Assembly: GCA_031267675.1 (NCBI GenBank) | Contig: JAIRYT010000081.1 | Location: forward strand, 1-40,290 | DNA: 40,290 nucleotides | Source of the DNA: Treponema sp. | GTDB taxonomy: Bacteria; Spirochaetota; Spirochaetia; Treponematales; Breznakiellaceae | Reading direction: 5' to 3' | Shown: positions 24,569-33,200 of the stretch, piece after piece | How positions within the stretch are numbered: the stretch's first letter is position 1 | Layout: each line of letters begins with the position of its first letter | Program-made: the position numbers and the translations under genes | Notes under the pieces: generated by a model | Told to the model about the DNA's origin: nothing | Databases searched by the model: none | What the model saw: only the letters and a program-made list of their open reading frames with translations

Positions 24569-25956
24569 TATCGCCGTCCCTTAAAAGTGCGTACTTCATG
24601 ACCGGCGCGAAAATCCGCTCCTATGGGAATCATCGAATATCCCAAATCTTTTCGTATTTTTTTGCAAAGATACGTTTTATAGGCGTTGGTTACCGCGTCG
24701 GGACGGGAAGCAAAAAACACAAACTGCACGGGGTTTTCTGATACCTGTACCGCGTAGCGAATTTTAAAGCGGGTGCGCGGACCCTGGGGCGGCGGATATT
24801 CGGTAAGCCATCTTTCAAGCGCCGCGTTAAGTTCCGCCGTTTCGGTGCGCCTGCAAAGCTGCGCGTACATTTTAATCGCCTTTGACAAAAGTTCGTCCAC
24901 GCCTTCGCCGTCCAGCGCGCAAACGGGAATGATTGGAACATACTCCATCTGTCCAAAAAAAAAGTGAATACTGTCCGTAACGGCGTTGAGCGCGTTTTTT
25001 ACCTGCGGCATTGTGTCCCATTTGTTAAGTACAAATATAATGCCCCTTCCCCTTTCATGCGCCAACCCGGCAATTTTTTTATCCTGATCGGTAAGGCCTT
25101 CCTGCGCGTCAATCATTAAAAAAACAATGTCCGCCTTTTCAAGCGTCTTTATCGCCCTGTTTACCGAATAGTATTCAATATCTTCGTGTACTTTGGATTT
25201 ACGCCGTATGCCCGCCGTGTCAAGCACATGAAACGTTTTGTTTTTATAGTGGAAATTCCCCTCGACTACATCACGGGTTGTACCCGGAACGGCGCTTACA
25301 ATAGATGCCGCCGACGCGGTAAGCCGGTTTGACAGCGTGGATTTTCCGGTATTTGGTTTGCCAAGCAAAGCCAGCGCGATGGTTTCTTCGTTTGCGGTTA
25401 CCGGCGTTACCTTTGAAAAATCCAGATTTGAAAGAATCTCGTTTTCCAGTTCGCCAATATGGTCTCCGTGTTCGGCAGAGATCATGACAAGGGAATTAAA
25501 ACCCAGGCCAAGAATATTCCACGCTTCTTCTTCGCGCCGGCCGCCTTCTGTTTTATTTACCACGGCAATAAGGCGATCCCGGTACGGCCGCAGCAGGGCG
25601 ATAAATTCTTCGTCTTCGGCGGTAATTTCGCCCGCCTCAAAAATAAGCACAATAAGATCGGCGCTTTCGATAATTTCGCGGGTGCGTTCCTGCACCATGC
25701 CGTCAATTTCGGACAAACGGCCGCCGGGAACACCGCTGTTTTTTGTTAAACGAAAACCGCCGGTATCAATAAGCATAAGCGGCTTGCCGCCGATCACGGC
25801 CTGCGCCTCTACCGGATCGCGGGTAACGCCCGGAACAGGATTGGTAATGGCCCGGCGCAGATGAAGCAGGCGGTTAAAAAGCGTTGACTTGCCGACATTC
25901 GCCCTGCCGACCAGGGCGACGCGGGGCAGATTATGGTAACGCGGATAATCCTTCAC
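24568..25956 (-). CDS. der: Ribosome-associated GTPase Der (EngA)
   Basis: An essential tandem-GTPase needed for 50S ribosome assembly. It has 462 residues with two G domains: GRANVGKSTLFNRL (about residues 16-29) with DTGGF, NKTEG; and GKPNTGKSTLSNRL (about residue 205 on) with DTAGI and NKWD. The C-terminal KH-like domain holds the expected basic stretch ending DFRAGHEVRTFKGRR. NKTE replaces the usual NKxD in the first domain, a variation seen in Der proteins. It starts with GTG at 25956, 2 nt after the ptsI stop; a ribosome binding site is weak. Confidence 0.96.
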   Translation of the reverse strand: MKDYPRYHNLPRVALVGRANVGKSTLFNRLLHLRRAITNPVPGVTRDPVEAQAVIGGKPLMLIDTGGFRLTKNSGVPGGRLSEIDGMVQERTREIIESADLIVLIFEAGEITAEDEEFIALLRPYRDRLIAVVNKTEGGRREEEAWNILGLGFNSLVMISAEHGDHIGELENEILSNLDFSKVTPVTANEETIALALLGKPNTGKSTLSNRLTASAASIVSAVPGTTRDVVEGNFHYKNKTFHVLDTAGIRRKSKVHEDIEYYSVNRAIKTLEKADIVFLMIDAQEGLTDQDKKIAGLAHERGRGIIFVLNKWDTMPQVKNALNAVTDSIHFFFGQMEYVPIIPVCALDGEGVDELLSKAIKMYAQLCRRTETAELNAALERWLTEYPPPQGPRTRFKIRYAVQVSENPVQFVFFASRPDAVTNAYKTYLCKKIRKDLGYSMIPIGADFRAGHEVRTFKGRR

Positions 25957-25958
25957 AA

Positions 25959-27674
25959 TTACATCCAGTTTTCAAGAAGCGTTCTTACCTGTTTCCAGGA
26001 AGGGCAGTTTAGCGCTTCGTACGCAAGATCGCGGCATTTTTCGTAGTTTACGCTTCGAATAATATGTTTTACGGCGGGAATTGAAATTGCCGTCATGCTG
26101 AATTCGTCCAAACCCAAACCAAGCAAAAGCGGCGCCATCGGCAAATCGCCCGCAAGTTCTCCGCACATGGCCGCACTAATACCCGCCGCGTGCGCCGAAT
26201 CAATTGTCGCCTTAATCAAACGGAGCACCGCGGGGTGAGTGGGCTGCGCCAGATAGCTTACTTTTTCGTTTCCCCGGTCTACCGCCAGGGCATACTGAAT
26301 TAAATCGTTTGTACCAATGGAAAAAAAGTCGGAGCGTTCGGCAAGATAATCCGCCGTCATTACCGCGGCGGGCGTTTCGATCATTGTGCCTACTTCGATA
26401 GTATCGGCATACGCCTGGGCTCTCCGGCGGCATTCGCCTTTTGCTTCTTCTAAAATTGAAACAGCTTCTTCCAGTTCTTCGATCCCCGAGATCATGGGGA
26501 ACATAATTTTTACCTGGCCTTCGACACTGGCGCGCAAAATGGCGCGAAGCTGCGTTTTGAACATTTCCGGAAGCGAAAGCGAAAAACGTATCGCGCGGCA
26601 GCCAAGCAGCGGGTTGCTTTCCTGCGCGGTCTGCAGACTGCTTAACAGTTTGTCGCCGCCCAAATCCACGGTACGAATGGTAACAGGCTTTCCTTTCATT
26701 GCCCTGATTACACTGCGGTACGCCTGGTACTGCGTCTCTTCATCGGCGTTCTGGCCGCTTTGCATAAACAAAAATTCCGAACGGTACAGCCCGATTCCCT
26801 CCGCGCCGTAACGGAACAGTTCTTCCGCTTCGCCGGGGATTTCGATATTCGCTTTAAGGGCGACACGATGCCCGTCCATTGTTTCCGCCGGAAACTCGCC
26901 CAGACCAAGCAGCTGCGCAAAATTTTTCTGGTAATCGGCCACCGATCCCTTGTACCGTTCAAGTGTTTCTTCATCGGGGTCAAGGATCACCTTTCCTTTA
27001 CCGCCGTCTACAATCAGAATATCATCCGCGGTAATTTTTCGCGTCGCGCCCGAAACACCAAAAACCGAAGGAATACCAAACGCCTTTGCAAGAATCGCCG
27101 TGTGGCTTGTTGGGGAGCCCATGTTCATAACCAGCGCTTTTACGCGGCTTTTGTTCATGGACAGCGCGTCGGAAGGAAGCAGATTATTGGCAACCAGTAT
27201 GACATCCCTGTCAAGGCTGGCAAGTGAAAAACGCTTAATCCCCATAAGGTGATTAATAATGCGCCGCGAAACATCGGCAATATCCACCGCCCGTTCACGC
27301 AGATAGGGATCCGGGGAAACCATTAGTTTTTGCGTAAGTTCGCGGGCGACTTCCCATACAATCCATTCGATATTTTCGTATTCGGATTCAATACGCACCT
27401 GAATCTGGTAATGAAAATCGGGGTCCTCGACCATAAGCAAGTGGGCGTCGAATATGGCGTTCTGCCTGCCCTTTACCTCGCGGGAATTTTCTTTAAGCGC
27501 GCACAGCTCCTCCGCCGCGTCTTTTACCGCCCGTGCAAAACGGTCCAACTCGCCGGAAACCTGATCGCCGCTGACCGTATACCGGGGAATCTCCGGATAG
27601 TCGTCTTCCAGATAAAGCATGGCTGTGCCGATCACAATGCCCTGTGCCACCGAAAGACCAGAAAGGATTTTCAT
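25959..27674 (-). CDS. ptsI: Phosphoenolpyruvate-protein phosphotransferase (PTS enzyme I)
   Basis: It transfers phosphate from PEP to HPr at the head of the sugar phosphotransferase system, or a regulatory version of it. The start at ATG 27674 gives MKILSGLSVAQGIVIG and 571 residues, the normal length. A longer frame to 27761 lacks support and would cross the promoter. The phosphorylated His lies in MGSPTSHTAILAKAFGIPSV. The PEP-binding C-terminal domain has EVGTMIETPAAVMTADYLAE, FFSIGTNDLIQYALAVDRGN, and the catalytic Cys in ISAAMCGELAGD. No HPr or sugar permease gene is nearby, so carbohydrate uptake or regulatory PTS cannot be told apart. It is first in an operon with der and the rsm22-like gene. 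Confidence 0.96.
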   Translation of the reverse strand: MKILSGLSVAQGIVIGTAMLYLEDDYPEIPRYTVSGDQVSGELDRFARAVKDAAEELCALKENSREVKGRQNAIFDAHLLMVEDPDFHYQIQVRIESEYENIEWIVWEVARELTQKLMVSPDPYLRERAVDIADVSRRIINHLMGIKRFSLASLDRDVILVANNLLPSDALSMNKSRVKALVMNMGSPTSHTAILAKAFGIPSVFGVSGATRKITADDILIVDGGKGKVILDPDEETLERYKGSVADYQKNFAQLLGLGEFPAETMDGHRVALKANIEIPGEAEELFRYGAEGIGLYRSEFLFMQSGQNADEETQYQAYRSVIRAMKGKPVTIRTVDLGGDKLLSSLQTAQESNPLLGCRAIRFSLSLPEMFKTQLRAILRASVEGQVKIMFPMISGIEELEEAVSILEEAKGECRRRAQAYADTIEVGTMIETPAAVMTADYLAERSDFFSIGTNDLIQYALAVDRGNEKVSYLAQPTHPAVLRLIKATIDSAHAAGISAAMCGELAGDLPMAPLLLGLGLDEFSMTAISIPAVKHIIRSVNYEKCRDLAYEALNCPSWKQVRTLLENWM

Positions 27675-27683
27675 GTGACTGCA

Positions 27684-27712
27684 AGTGTAGCCTCTTTGGG
27701 ATGAATGTGCAA
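27684..27712 (-). promoter_or_regulatory. ptsI promoter, leaderless type
   Basis: Minus strand: TTGCAC (27712-27707), 17 bp, TACACT (27689-27684), then 9 nt (TGCAGTCAC) to ATG 27674. No Shine-Dalgarno sequence lies in that interval. Confidence 0.5.
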
Positions 27713-27812
27713 CCGTGACGACAAATCGGGCGGATCGGATCCGCGCCGATACTCTTGGCAAAAGGCCAAAAAAACGGTACAGTTATGACCCAGTGACGAG
27801 GTGAATGTATAT

Positions 27813-27899
27813 GGAGCGGTGGCCGAGTGGCCGAAGGCAACGGTTTGCTAAACCGTCGTACCGTAACTGGTACCGGGGGTTCGAATCCCCCCTGCTCCG
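27813..27899 (+). tRNA. tRNA-Ser (GCU)
   Basis: An 87-nt class-II tRNA with a long variable arm. The acceptor starts GGAGCGG and ends CTGCTCC with discriminator G. The anticodon loop TTGCTAA gives anticodon GCU (codons AGC/AGU). The T-arm has GGTTCGAATC. No CCA is encoded. Confidence 0.96.
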
Positions 27900-27940
27900 A
27901 ACGATAAGGAGCCGGGGGTCCAAAACCCCAATGGTTGTAA

Positions 27941-28155
27941 AGGGTCCTTGACGGACCGTATTATGGAGCGGTGTCCGAGTGGTTGAAGGAGGCGGTCTTG
28001 AAAACCGTTGTGCCGCAAGGTACCGGGGGTTCGAATCCCCCCTGCTCCGAACGATAAGGAGCCGGGAGAAAGCAGAACAAACCGAATGTTTGCGAACCTT
28101 ACCCGGCTTGCGGGAGTTTTTGTACAGGGTCCTTGACGGACCGTATTATGGAGCG
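27941..28155 (+). repeat. Direct repeats flanking the serine tRNA genes
   Basis: A block that begins AGGGTCCTTGACGGACCG and continues into the acceptor arm occurs before the second tRNA (from 27941) and again before the third (from 28126). A second shared block, ACGATAAGGAGCCGGG, follows the first and second tRNAs (27901-27916 and 28051-28066). Within the upstream block, GGTCC-TTGAC-GGACC forms a small hairpin. The array seems to have grown by unequal tandem duplication. Confidence 0.8.
27965..28049 (+). tRNA. tRNA-Ser (UGA)
   Basis: An 85-nt class-II tRNA. The anticodon loop CTTGAAA gives UGA, reading UCA/UCG. Acceptor, D-arm (TGTCCGAGTGG) and T-arm match the neighbouring serine tRNAs. Confidence 0.96.
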
Positions 28156-28236
28156 GTGTCCGAGCGGTTGAAGGAGATGGTTTCGAAAACCATTGAACTC
28201 GTAAGGGTTCCGGGGGTTCGAATCCCCCCTGCTCCG
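28150..28236 (+). tRNA. tRNA-Ser (CGA)
   Basis: An 87-nt class-II tRNA. The anticodon loop TTCGAAA gives CGA, reading UCG. The body is nearly the same as the UGA isoacceptor, consistent with duplication. Confidence 0.96.
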
Positions 28237-28249
28237 CTAAGTTGTATCT

Positions 28250-28336
28250 GGAGAGATGTCCGAGTGGTCGAAGGTGCACGATTGGAAGTCGTGTGTGCCT
28301 GAAAGGGTACCGAGGGTTCAAATCCCTCTCTCTCCG
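28250..28336 (+). tRNA. tRNA-Ser (GGA)
   Basis: An 87-nt class-II tRNA with a distinct acceptor (GGAGAGA / TCTCTCC). The anticodon loop TTGGAAG gives GGA, reading UCC/UCU. Only 13 nt separate it from the previous tRNA. Confidence 0.96.
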
Positions 28337-28354
28337 AAAGTTTTTGTTCCGCAG

Positions 28355-28398
28355 CATCACGAATAAAAAACAGATCTGACAAAAAGTTCGTTAATCAG
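28355..28398. repeat. Degenerate copy of the palindromic intergenic repeat
   Basis: CATCACGAATAA then CAGATCTGACAAAAAGTTCG and TTAA, closely resembling the central part of the units at 278-480. It lies just after the serine tRNA array. Confidence 0.5.
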
Positions 28399-28627
28399 AA
28401 ACCGCATCCCCCGATAATTCATTTTTAGAAAATTTATCCAGTGGGTCATTGCATTTTTTGCCAATCCGGACTATATTTATGGAGACTTGTTTTCTCCCCT
28501 TCAGAAATATCGATGGCACATACAAATCCGGAACGGATTTTATACTGGATTCGTTGTTGTTCGGATCTGCGAAATATATGCGCCCGTTCAGACAGGTTGT
28601 ATTACCGCGTTTTTTCGTCCGTGCCAA
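28391..28627 (-). CDS. Possible small hypothetical protein or gene remnant
   Basis: A minus-strand frame of 78 codons from TTG 28627 to 28391. The predicted product (containing YFADPNNNESSIKSVPDLYV, IFLKGRKQVSINIVRIGKK and KNELSGDAVSD) has natural composition, but there is no ATG and no ribosome binding site, and the frame is closed by TAG a few codons upstream. It may be the tail of a decayed gene. The rest of the gap to 28793 shows nothing else I can support apart from the ribosome binding site (AGGGAAG) of the next gene. Confidence 0.3.
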   Translation of the reverse strand: MARTKKRGNTTCLNGRIYFADPNNNESSIKSVPDLYVPSIFLKGRKQVSINIVRIGKKCNDPLDKFSKNELSGDAVSD

Positions 28628-28793
28628 AGGCGTAATCTAGATTATTTAGATAAGCTATTGGCAGATTACTATGTTACTGATAGCATACGTACATACAGAT
28701 TACCGGGAGCGTTTTTCAAAACAGACCGGCTACCGGCAAGGACAAAGCGGAATAAAAGGTATGTCCTACAATAATCGTTAGGGAAGTTTTGAA

Positions 28794-29945
28794 ATGAAAA
28801 AATTTGTGTTCGTGGTGATGTTTGCGGTTATTTCGTTTGCTGTTTTCGGTCAAAGCGTTAGCGATTTTGAATACGCTGCACAAAATGGCGGCATAACTAT
28901 AAAAGAATATAAGGGAAGGGTGAAAAATGTTGTGATCCCCGAAAAAATGAACGGACTACCTGTTGTTGCTATCGGTGACGGGGCGTTTGCTTTAAATCAA
29001 TTAACCAGTGTGGTTATTCCTAATTCTGTTAAAAGTGTCGGTGATGGGGCGTTTCACGACAATCGACTAACCAGCGTAGTTATTCCTAATTCCGTTGAAA
29101 ATATCGGTAATAATGCGTTCGCTAAAAATCGCCTAACCAGCGTGATTATTCCTAATTCTGTTAAAAGTATCGGTGATGGGGCGTTTCTCGACAATCAACT
29201 AACCAGCGTGGTTATTCCTAATTCCGTTGAAAATATCGGTAATAATGCGTTCGCTGTAAATCAACTAACCAGCGTGGTTATTCCTGACTCTGTTGAGCGT
29301 ATCGGTGAAGATGCGTTTCACGAAAATCAACTAACCGGTATAACCCTGCCTAACAATGTCGATATACAATTAACCTCATTTAACTTTTTATTATTTGATG
29401 ATTATACCGCAAATAATAAAAAGGGGGGAGCTTATACATTTTCATATTTAGCTTTCGGTGATTTTGATATAGTATCAAATAATTCAAAAATACAAATTGT
29501 AAAATATAGGGGAAATGTGAAAAATGCTGTGATCCCCGAAAAAATAAACGGACTGCCTGTTGTTGCTATCGGGTATAGTGCGTTTGCCGAAAATCGCCTA
29601 ACCGGCGTGGTTATTCCTAATTCCGTTAAAAGTATCGATGACGGAGCGTTTGCTGTAAATCAACTAACCAGCGTGGTTATTCCTAACTCTGTTGAGAGCA
29701 TCGGTAACGGAGCGTTTACTTCTAATCAACTAACCGGCGTGGTTATTGGTAATTCTGTTAAAACCATTGGTGATTGGGCGTTCAGTAACAATCAACTAAC
29801 CGGCATAGTTATTCCTAATTCTGTTAAAAGTATCGGCTATCATGCGTTTGCTTCTAATCAACTAACCAGCGTGATTATTCCTAATTCCGTTAAAAGTATC
29901 GGTGACGGGGCGTTTGCTGAAAATGTAAAAATAATAAGGCAATGA
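28794..29945 (+). CDS. Secreted BspA-type leucine-rich repeat protein
   Basis: A 383-residue exported protein. The signal peptide is MKKFVFVVMFAVISFAVFGQ with no lipobox. Two repeat blocks follow (about residues 37-190 and 240-380), each introduced by a near-identical segment (NVVIPEKMNGLPVVAIGDGA and NAVIPEKINGLPVVAIGYSA). The LRR_5 repeats are 23 residues long, of the form LTSVVIPNSVKSIGDGAF with variable NQ/NR caps. Adjacent repeats are almost identical in DNA, which points to recent expansion and exchange. Codon use is AT-rich compared with the surrounding core genes. Family members are surface adhesins. The gene lies between the tRNA-Ser array and tRNA-Arg. Confidence 0.9.
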   Translation: MKKFVFVVMFAVISFAVFGQSVSDFEYAAQNGGITIKEYKGRVKNVVIPEKMNGLPVVAIGDGAFALNQLTSVVIPNSVKSVGDGAFHDNRLTSVVIPNSVENIGNNAFAKNRLTSVIIPNSVKSIGDGAFLDNQLTSVVIPNSVENIGNNAFAVNQLTSVVIPDSVERIGEDAFHENQLTGITLPNNVDIQLTSFNFLLFDDYTANNKKGGAYTFSYLAFGDFDIVSNNSKIQIVKYRGNVKNAVIPEKINGLPVVAIGYSAFAENRLTGVVIPNSVKSIDDGAFAVNQLTSVVIPNSVESIGNGAFTSNQLTGVVIGNSVKTIGDWAFSNNQLTGIVIPNSVKSIGYHAFASNQLTSVIIPNSVKSIGDGAFAENVKIIRQ

Positions 29946-30034
29946 ACCTTCATCAAATTAGGAGAATAAGGAATGCATCAGGGCGCATTGACCTAAACAA
30001 TGAGTACCTGTCTTCCAAGTACCGGGAGGTTCGT

Positions 30035-30061
30035 CTAATTCTTTACATGGTAACGAATTAG
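30035..30061 (-). terminator. Stem-loop after tRNA-Arg
   Basis: CTAATTC (30035-30041) pairs with GAATTAG (30055-30061), directly 3' of the tRNA on the minus strand. There is no T-run, so it may be a processing or weak termination signal. Confidence 0.3.
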
Positions 30062-30064
30062 CGT

Positions 30065-30137
30065 TGATCCAGGGCCGAATCGAACGGCCGGCCTACTGCT
30101 TAGGAGGCAGTCGCTCTATCCCCTGAGCTACTGGACC
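30065..30137 (-). tRNA. tRNA-Arg (CCU)
   Basis: A 73-nt tRNA on the minus strand. The acceptor GGTCCAG pairs with CTGGATC (one G-U), discriminator A, D-arm GCTCAGGGGATAGAGC, anticodon CCU in the CTCCTAA loop, T-arm with GTTCGATTC. CCA is not encoded. Confidence 0.96.
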
Positions 30138-30228
30138 GCTTGCGTTAAACGCAGTTAGTTTAACAGCAAGTGACGGGTATTGTCAACAAAGCGTTTGGCA
30201 TTTGGAAACGGCTTTTTGGCAGTGAGAC

Positions 30229-30257
30229 TTGCGAATTACGGTATTTTTTAGCATACT
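30229..30257 (+). promoter_or_regulatory. purL promoter, leaderless type
   Basis: TTGCGA (30229-30234), 17 bp, CATACT (30252-30257), then 5 nt (GAGCC) to ATG 30263. There is no ribosome binding site. Confidence 0.5.
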
Positions 30258-30262
30258 GAGCC

Positions 30263-33200
30263 ATGCCAATAAAGCGTGTTTTTGTCGAAAAGCGCAGGCG
30301 GTTTGATTGGGAGGCGCGGCGGCTCAAAACCGATCTTGCCGGCTTTTTGGGGAATCCAAAACTGGCCGCCGCCGCGCTGCGTATTCTTTACCGTTATGAC
30401 GTGCAGGGACTTGACGACGAACAGTTCAACAAGGCGGTACGTTATGTTTTTTCAGAGCCGCAGTGTGATCGTGTTTTTATTCAGGACCGGGTTCCCGCTT
30501 TAGACGGCGATTTATATTTTGGCATTGAATATCTTCCGGGCCAGTATGATCAAAAGGCGGATTCCGCTTCGCAGTGCGTTGAACTTGCGGTGGGCGTTAA
30601 ACCAAAGGTTCACTGCGCAAAGATCCATGTGCTGTCAGGCGGGGCGCTGGATGCAGGCGAACTTGACGCAGTCAAAAAGTATCTGGTAAATCCTGTTGAT
30701 TCCCGGATAATCGAAAACAGTAACGAGCTTCCGGATACGCTTGACCGGCCGGTCCGCGAACCCTCCGCTGTTCCTGTTCTTAACGGCTTTATCCGCGCGA
30801 CAGCCGGGGGGCTTTCCCTGTTGGCCGGGCAGTACGGCCTTGCCATGTCTGCAGCCGATCTTGTATTTTGCCGGGATTACTTTGCAAACGAAAAGCGCGA
30901 TCCATCCCTGGCGGAGCTGCGCGTGCTTGACACCTACTGGTCGGATCACTGCCGCCACACTACTTTTAATACGATTCTTGAAAACATTAAAGTCGCAAAT
31001 AACAATACGGAAATTCGCGCCGCGCTGGAGCTTTACAACGAAGCGCGCAAAGAAGTATACGGCAAAGACAGCGGTAAAAAATGCAGCCTTATGGACATGG
31101 CGTTGATTGGCGCAAAGGTTTTAAAAAAGCGCGGCATGCTTTGTGATGTGGATGAATCAAAAGAGATCAATGCCTGCACCATAAAAATTAACGCTCAATT
31201 CGCGTCTCAGGAAGGCATAACAAAAGAACCCTGGCTTTTGCTTTTTAAAAACGAAACCCACAATCACCCGACAGAAATCGAACCCTTTGGGGGCGCGGCT
31301 ACCTGTCTGGGCGGCGCGATACGCGATCCCCTCTCCGGCCGCGCCTATGTGTATCAGGCTATGCGAATATCGGGTTCAGGCGATCCGCGCGTTCCGCCCG
31401 CGCAAACAGTGCCGGGAAAGCTCCCGCAGATCAAAATTGTCCGCGAGGCGGCCGCCGGGTATTCATCGTACGGAAATCAAATCGGGCTTGCCACAGGACA
31501 GGTGGCGGAATTTTATCACCAGGGCTATATCGCAAAGCACCTTGAATTGGGCGCGGTAATCGCCGCCGTACCCGAAGCGCAGGTAAAACGCGCCGAACCC
31601 GAAGCGGGCGATGTGGTTTTATTAATCGGCGGCGCGACCGGGCGCGACGGAATCGGCGGCGCGACCGGTTCCAGCAAAATGCATTCGGACAAATCGGTCG
31701 AAAGCGCCGGGGCGGAAGTACAAAAGGGGAACGCCGTAGAAGAACGCAAACTTCAGCGGCTTTTTCGCAGGAGCGAGGTAAGCTGCCGCATTAAACGCTG
31801 CAACGATTTTGGCGCGGGCGGTGTTTCCGTCGCGGTGGGCGAACTTGCCGCAGGCCTCGATATTGATCTTGACGCGGCGCCCAAAAAATACGCGGGTCTT
31901 GACGGCATAGAACTTGCCATTTCCGAATCGCAGGAACGAATGGCCGTTGTGTGCGCCCCGCAGGACGCGCCCGCGCTTATTGCCGCCGCGGCCGGCGAAA
32001 ACCTTGAAGCGGTGGTGATTGCAAAAGTTACCACCGGCGATAAAGCGCGTCTGCGCATGTTCTGGCAAAAAAAAATGATCGTTGATTTATCGCGCGATTT
32101 TCTTGATTCAAACGGCGCTCCGCGATCGGCTGACGCATTAATTTCCATTGAAAGCGGGGAATTGCCGTCATCAGATTCCGCGGCGCCTTCATTGCTGCAG
32201 TCGATCAAGGCGGAACTGGCTTCGCTGCGTTCATGCAGCCGCCGGGGTTTACAGGAACATTTTGACGGCTCCGTCGGCGCGGGATCGGTCCTTTTCCCCT
32301 GGGGGGGAAAAGAGCAGGCGACGCCTGAATGCGGCATGGCGGCGCTCATTCCCTCGCTCGAAAAACCTTCCCTTACCGCGAGCATTATGTGTTTTGGTTT
32401 TGATCCGGAGCTTTCCTCAAAAAATCCCTACAAAGGCGCAAAGGCCGCGGTAAAAGAAGCGCTCGCCAAATTCGCCTGTCTGGGCGGCGATCCCTTTGGC
32501 GCGCGGCTTTCCATGCAGGAATATTTTGAGCGTATGGAAAACAGCGTATCCTGGGGAAAGGCGGCGGCGGCTCTTTTGGGCGCGCTGGAAGCGCAGCTCG
32601 CGCTGGGCGTTCCCGCCATCGGCGGCAAAGATTCCATGTCGGGAACCTACCGTGACGCGGACAATGATATTTCCGTACCGCCGTCAATTATTGTGTTTGC
32701 CGCCGGAACAACCAGGGCGGACCGGGTGCGTTCGGGCGCGCTCTGCGGCGGGGGAAACACCGTCCTGCTGTTTGACGAGTTAAACAACTGGGATACCTTT
32801 CGTTCAAATCTAAAGGCGTTCGCGCGCCTTGTGGAAGCGGATTTGGTAAAGGCCGCCTATCCTGTCGGCGCGGGAGGCGCCGGCGTGTCCCTCGCCCTTA
32901 TGTGCTTTGGCAACGAGGTTGGCGTGGAAATCACTCCGTTCAAAAATCAGCCCTGTGCGGGTTCTTTTTTGGCGGAAATCGCGGATATAAAAAAAGCGCG
33001 CGAAATACTGGAACAATGCGCGGACGCGCAATGGACAATCGCGGCGCGGACAACCGCGGAAAAAGTATTCCGCCTAAAAACGCCAGCGGAAACAGCGGAA
33101 GTTTCACTGGATGAATTGCGCGGCGCGTACGAAGAAACACTCAGCGCGGTATATCCCCAAAGCTCGAATGCCGCGTATAAAGAAATTCCCCCCTATAAAA

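Noticed and set aside
27674-27761. N-terminal extension of enzyme I from 27761
   Set aside because: It runs through the predicted promoter, has no ribosome binding site, and the family start is MKILSG at 27674.
28487-28774. Plus-strand ORF of 95 codons before the BspA-like gene
   Set aside because: Its composition is unlike a natural protein, it has no ribosome binding site, and it overlaps a more plausible minus-strand frame.
28970-29930. Regular DNA repeats that might be a CRISPR array
   Set aside because: The repeats are in frame, code for 23-residue leucine-rich repeats, and lack unique spacers.
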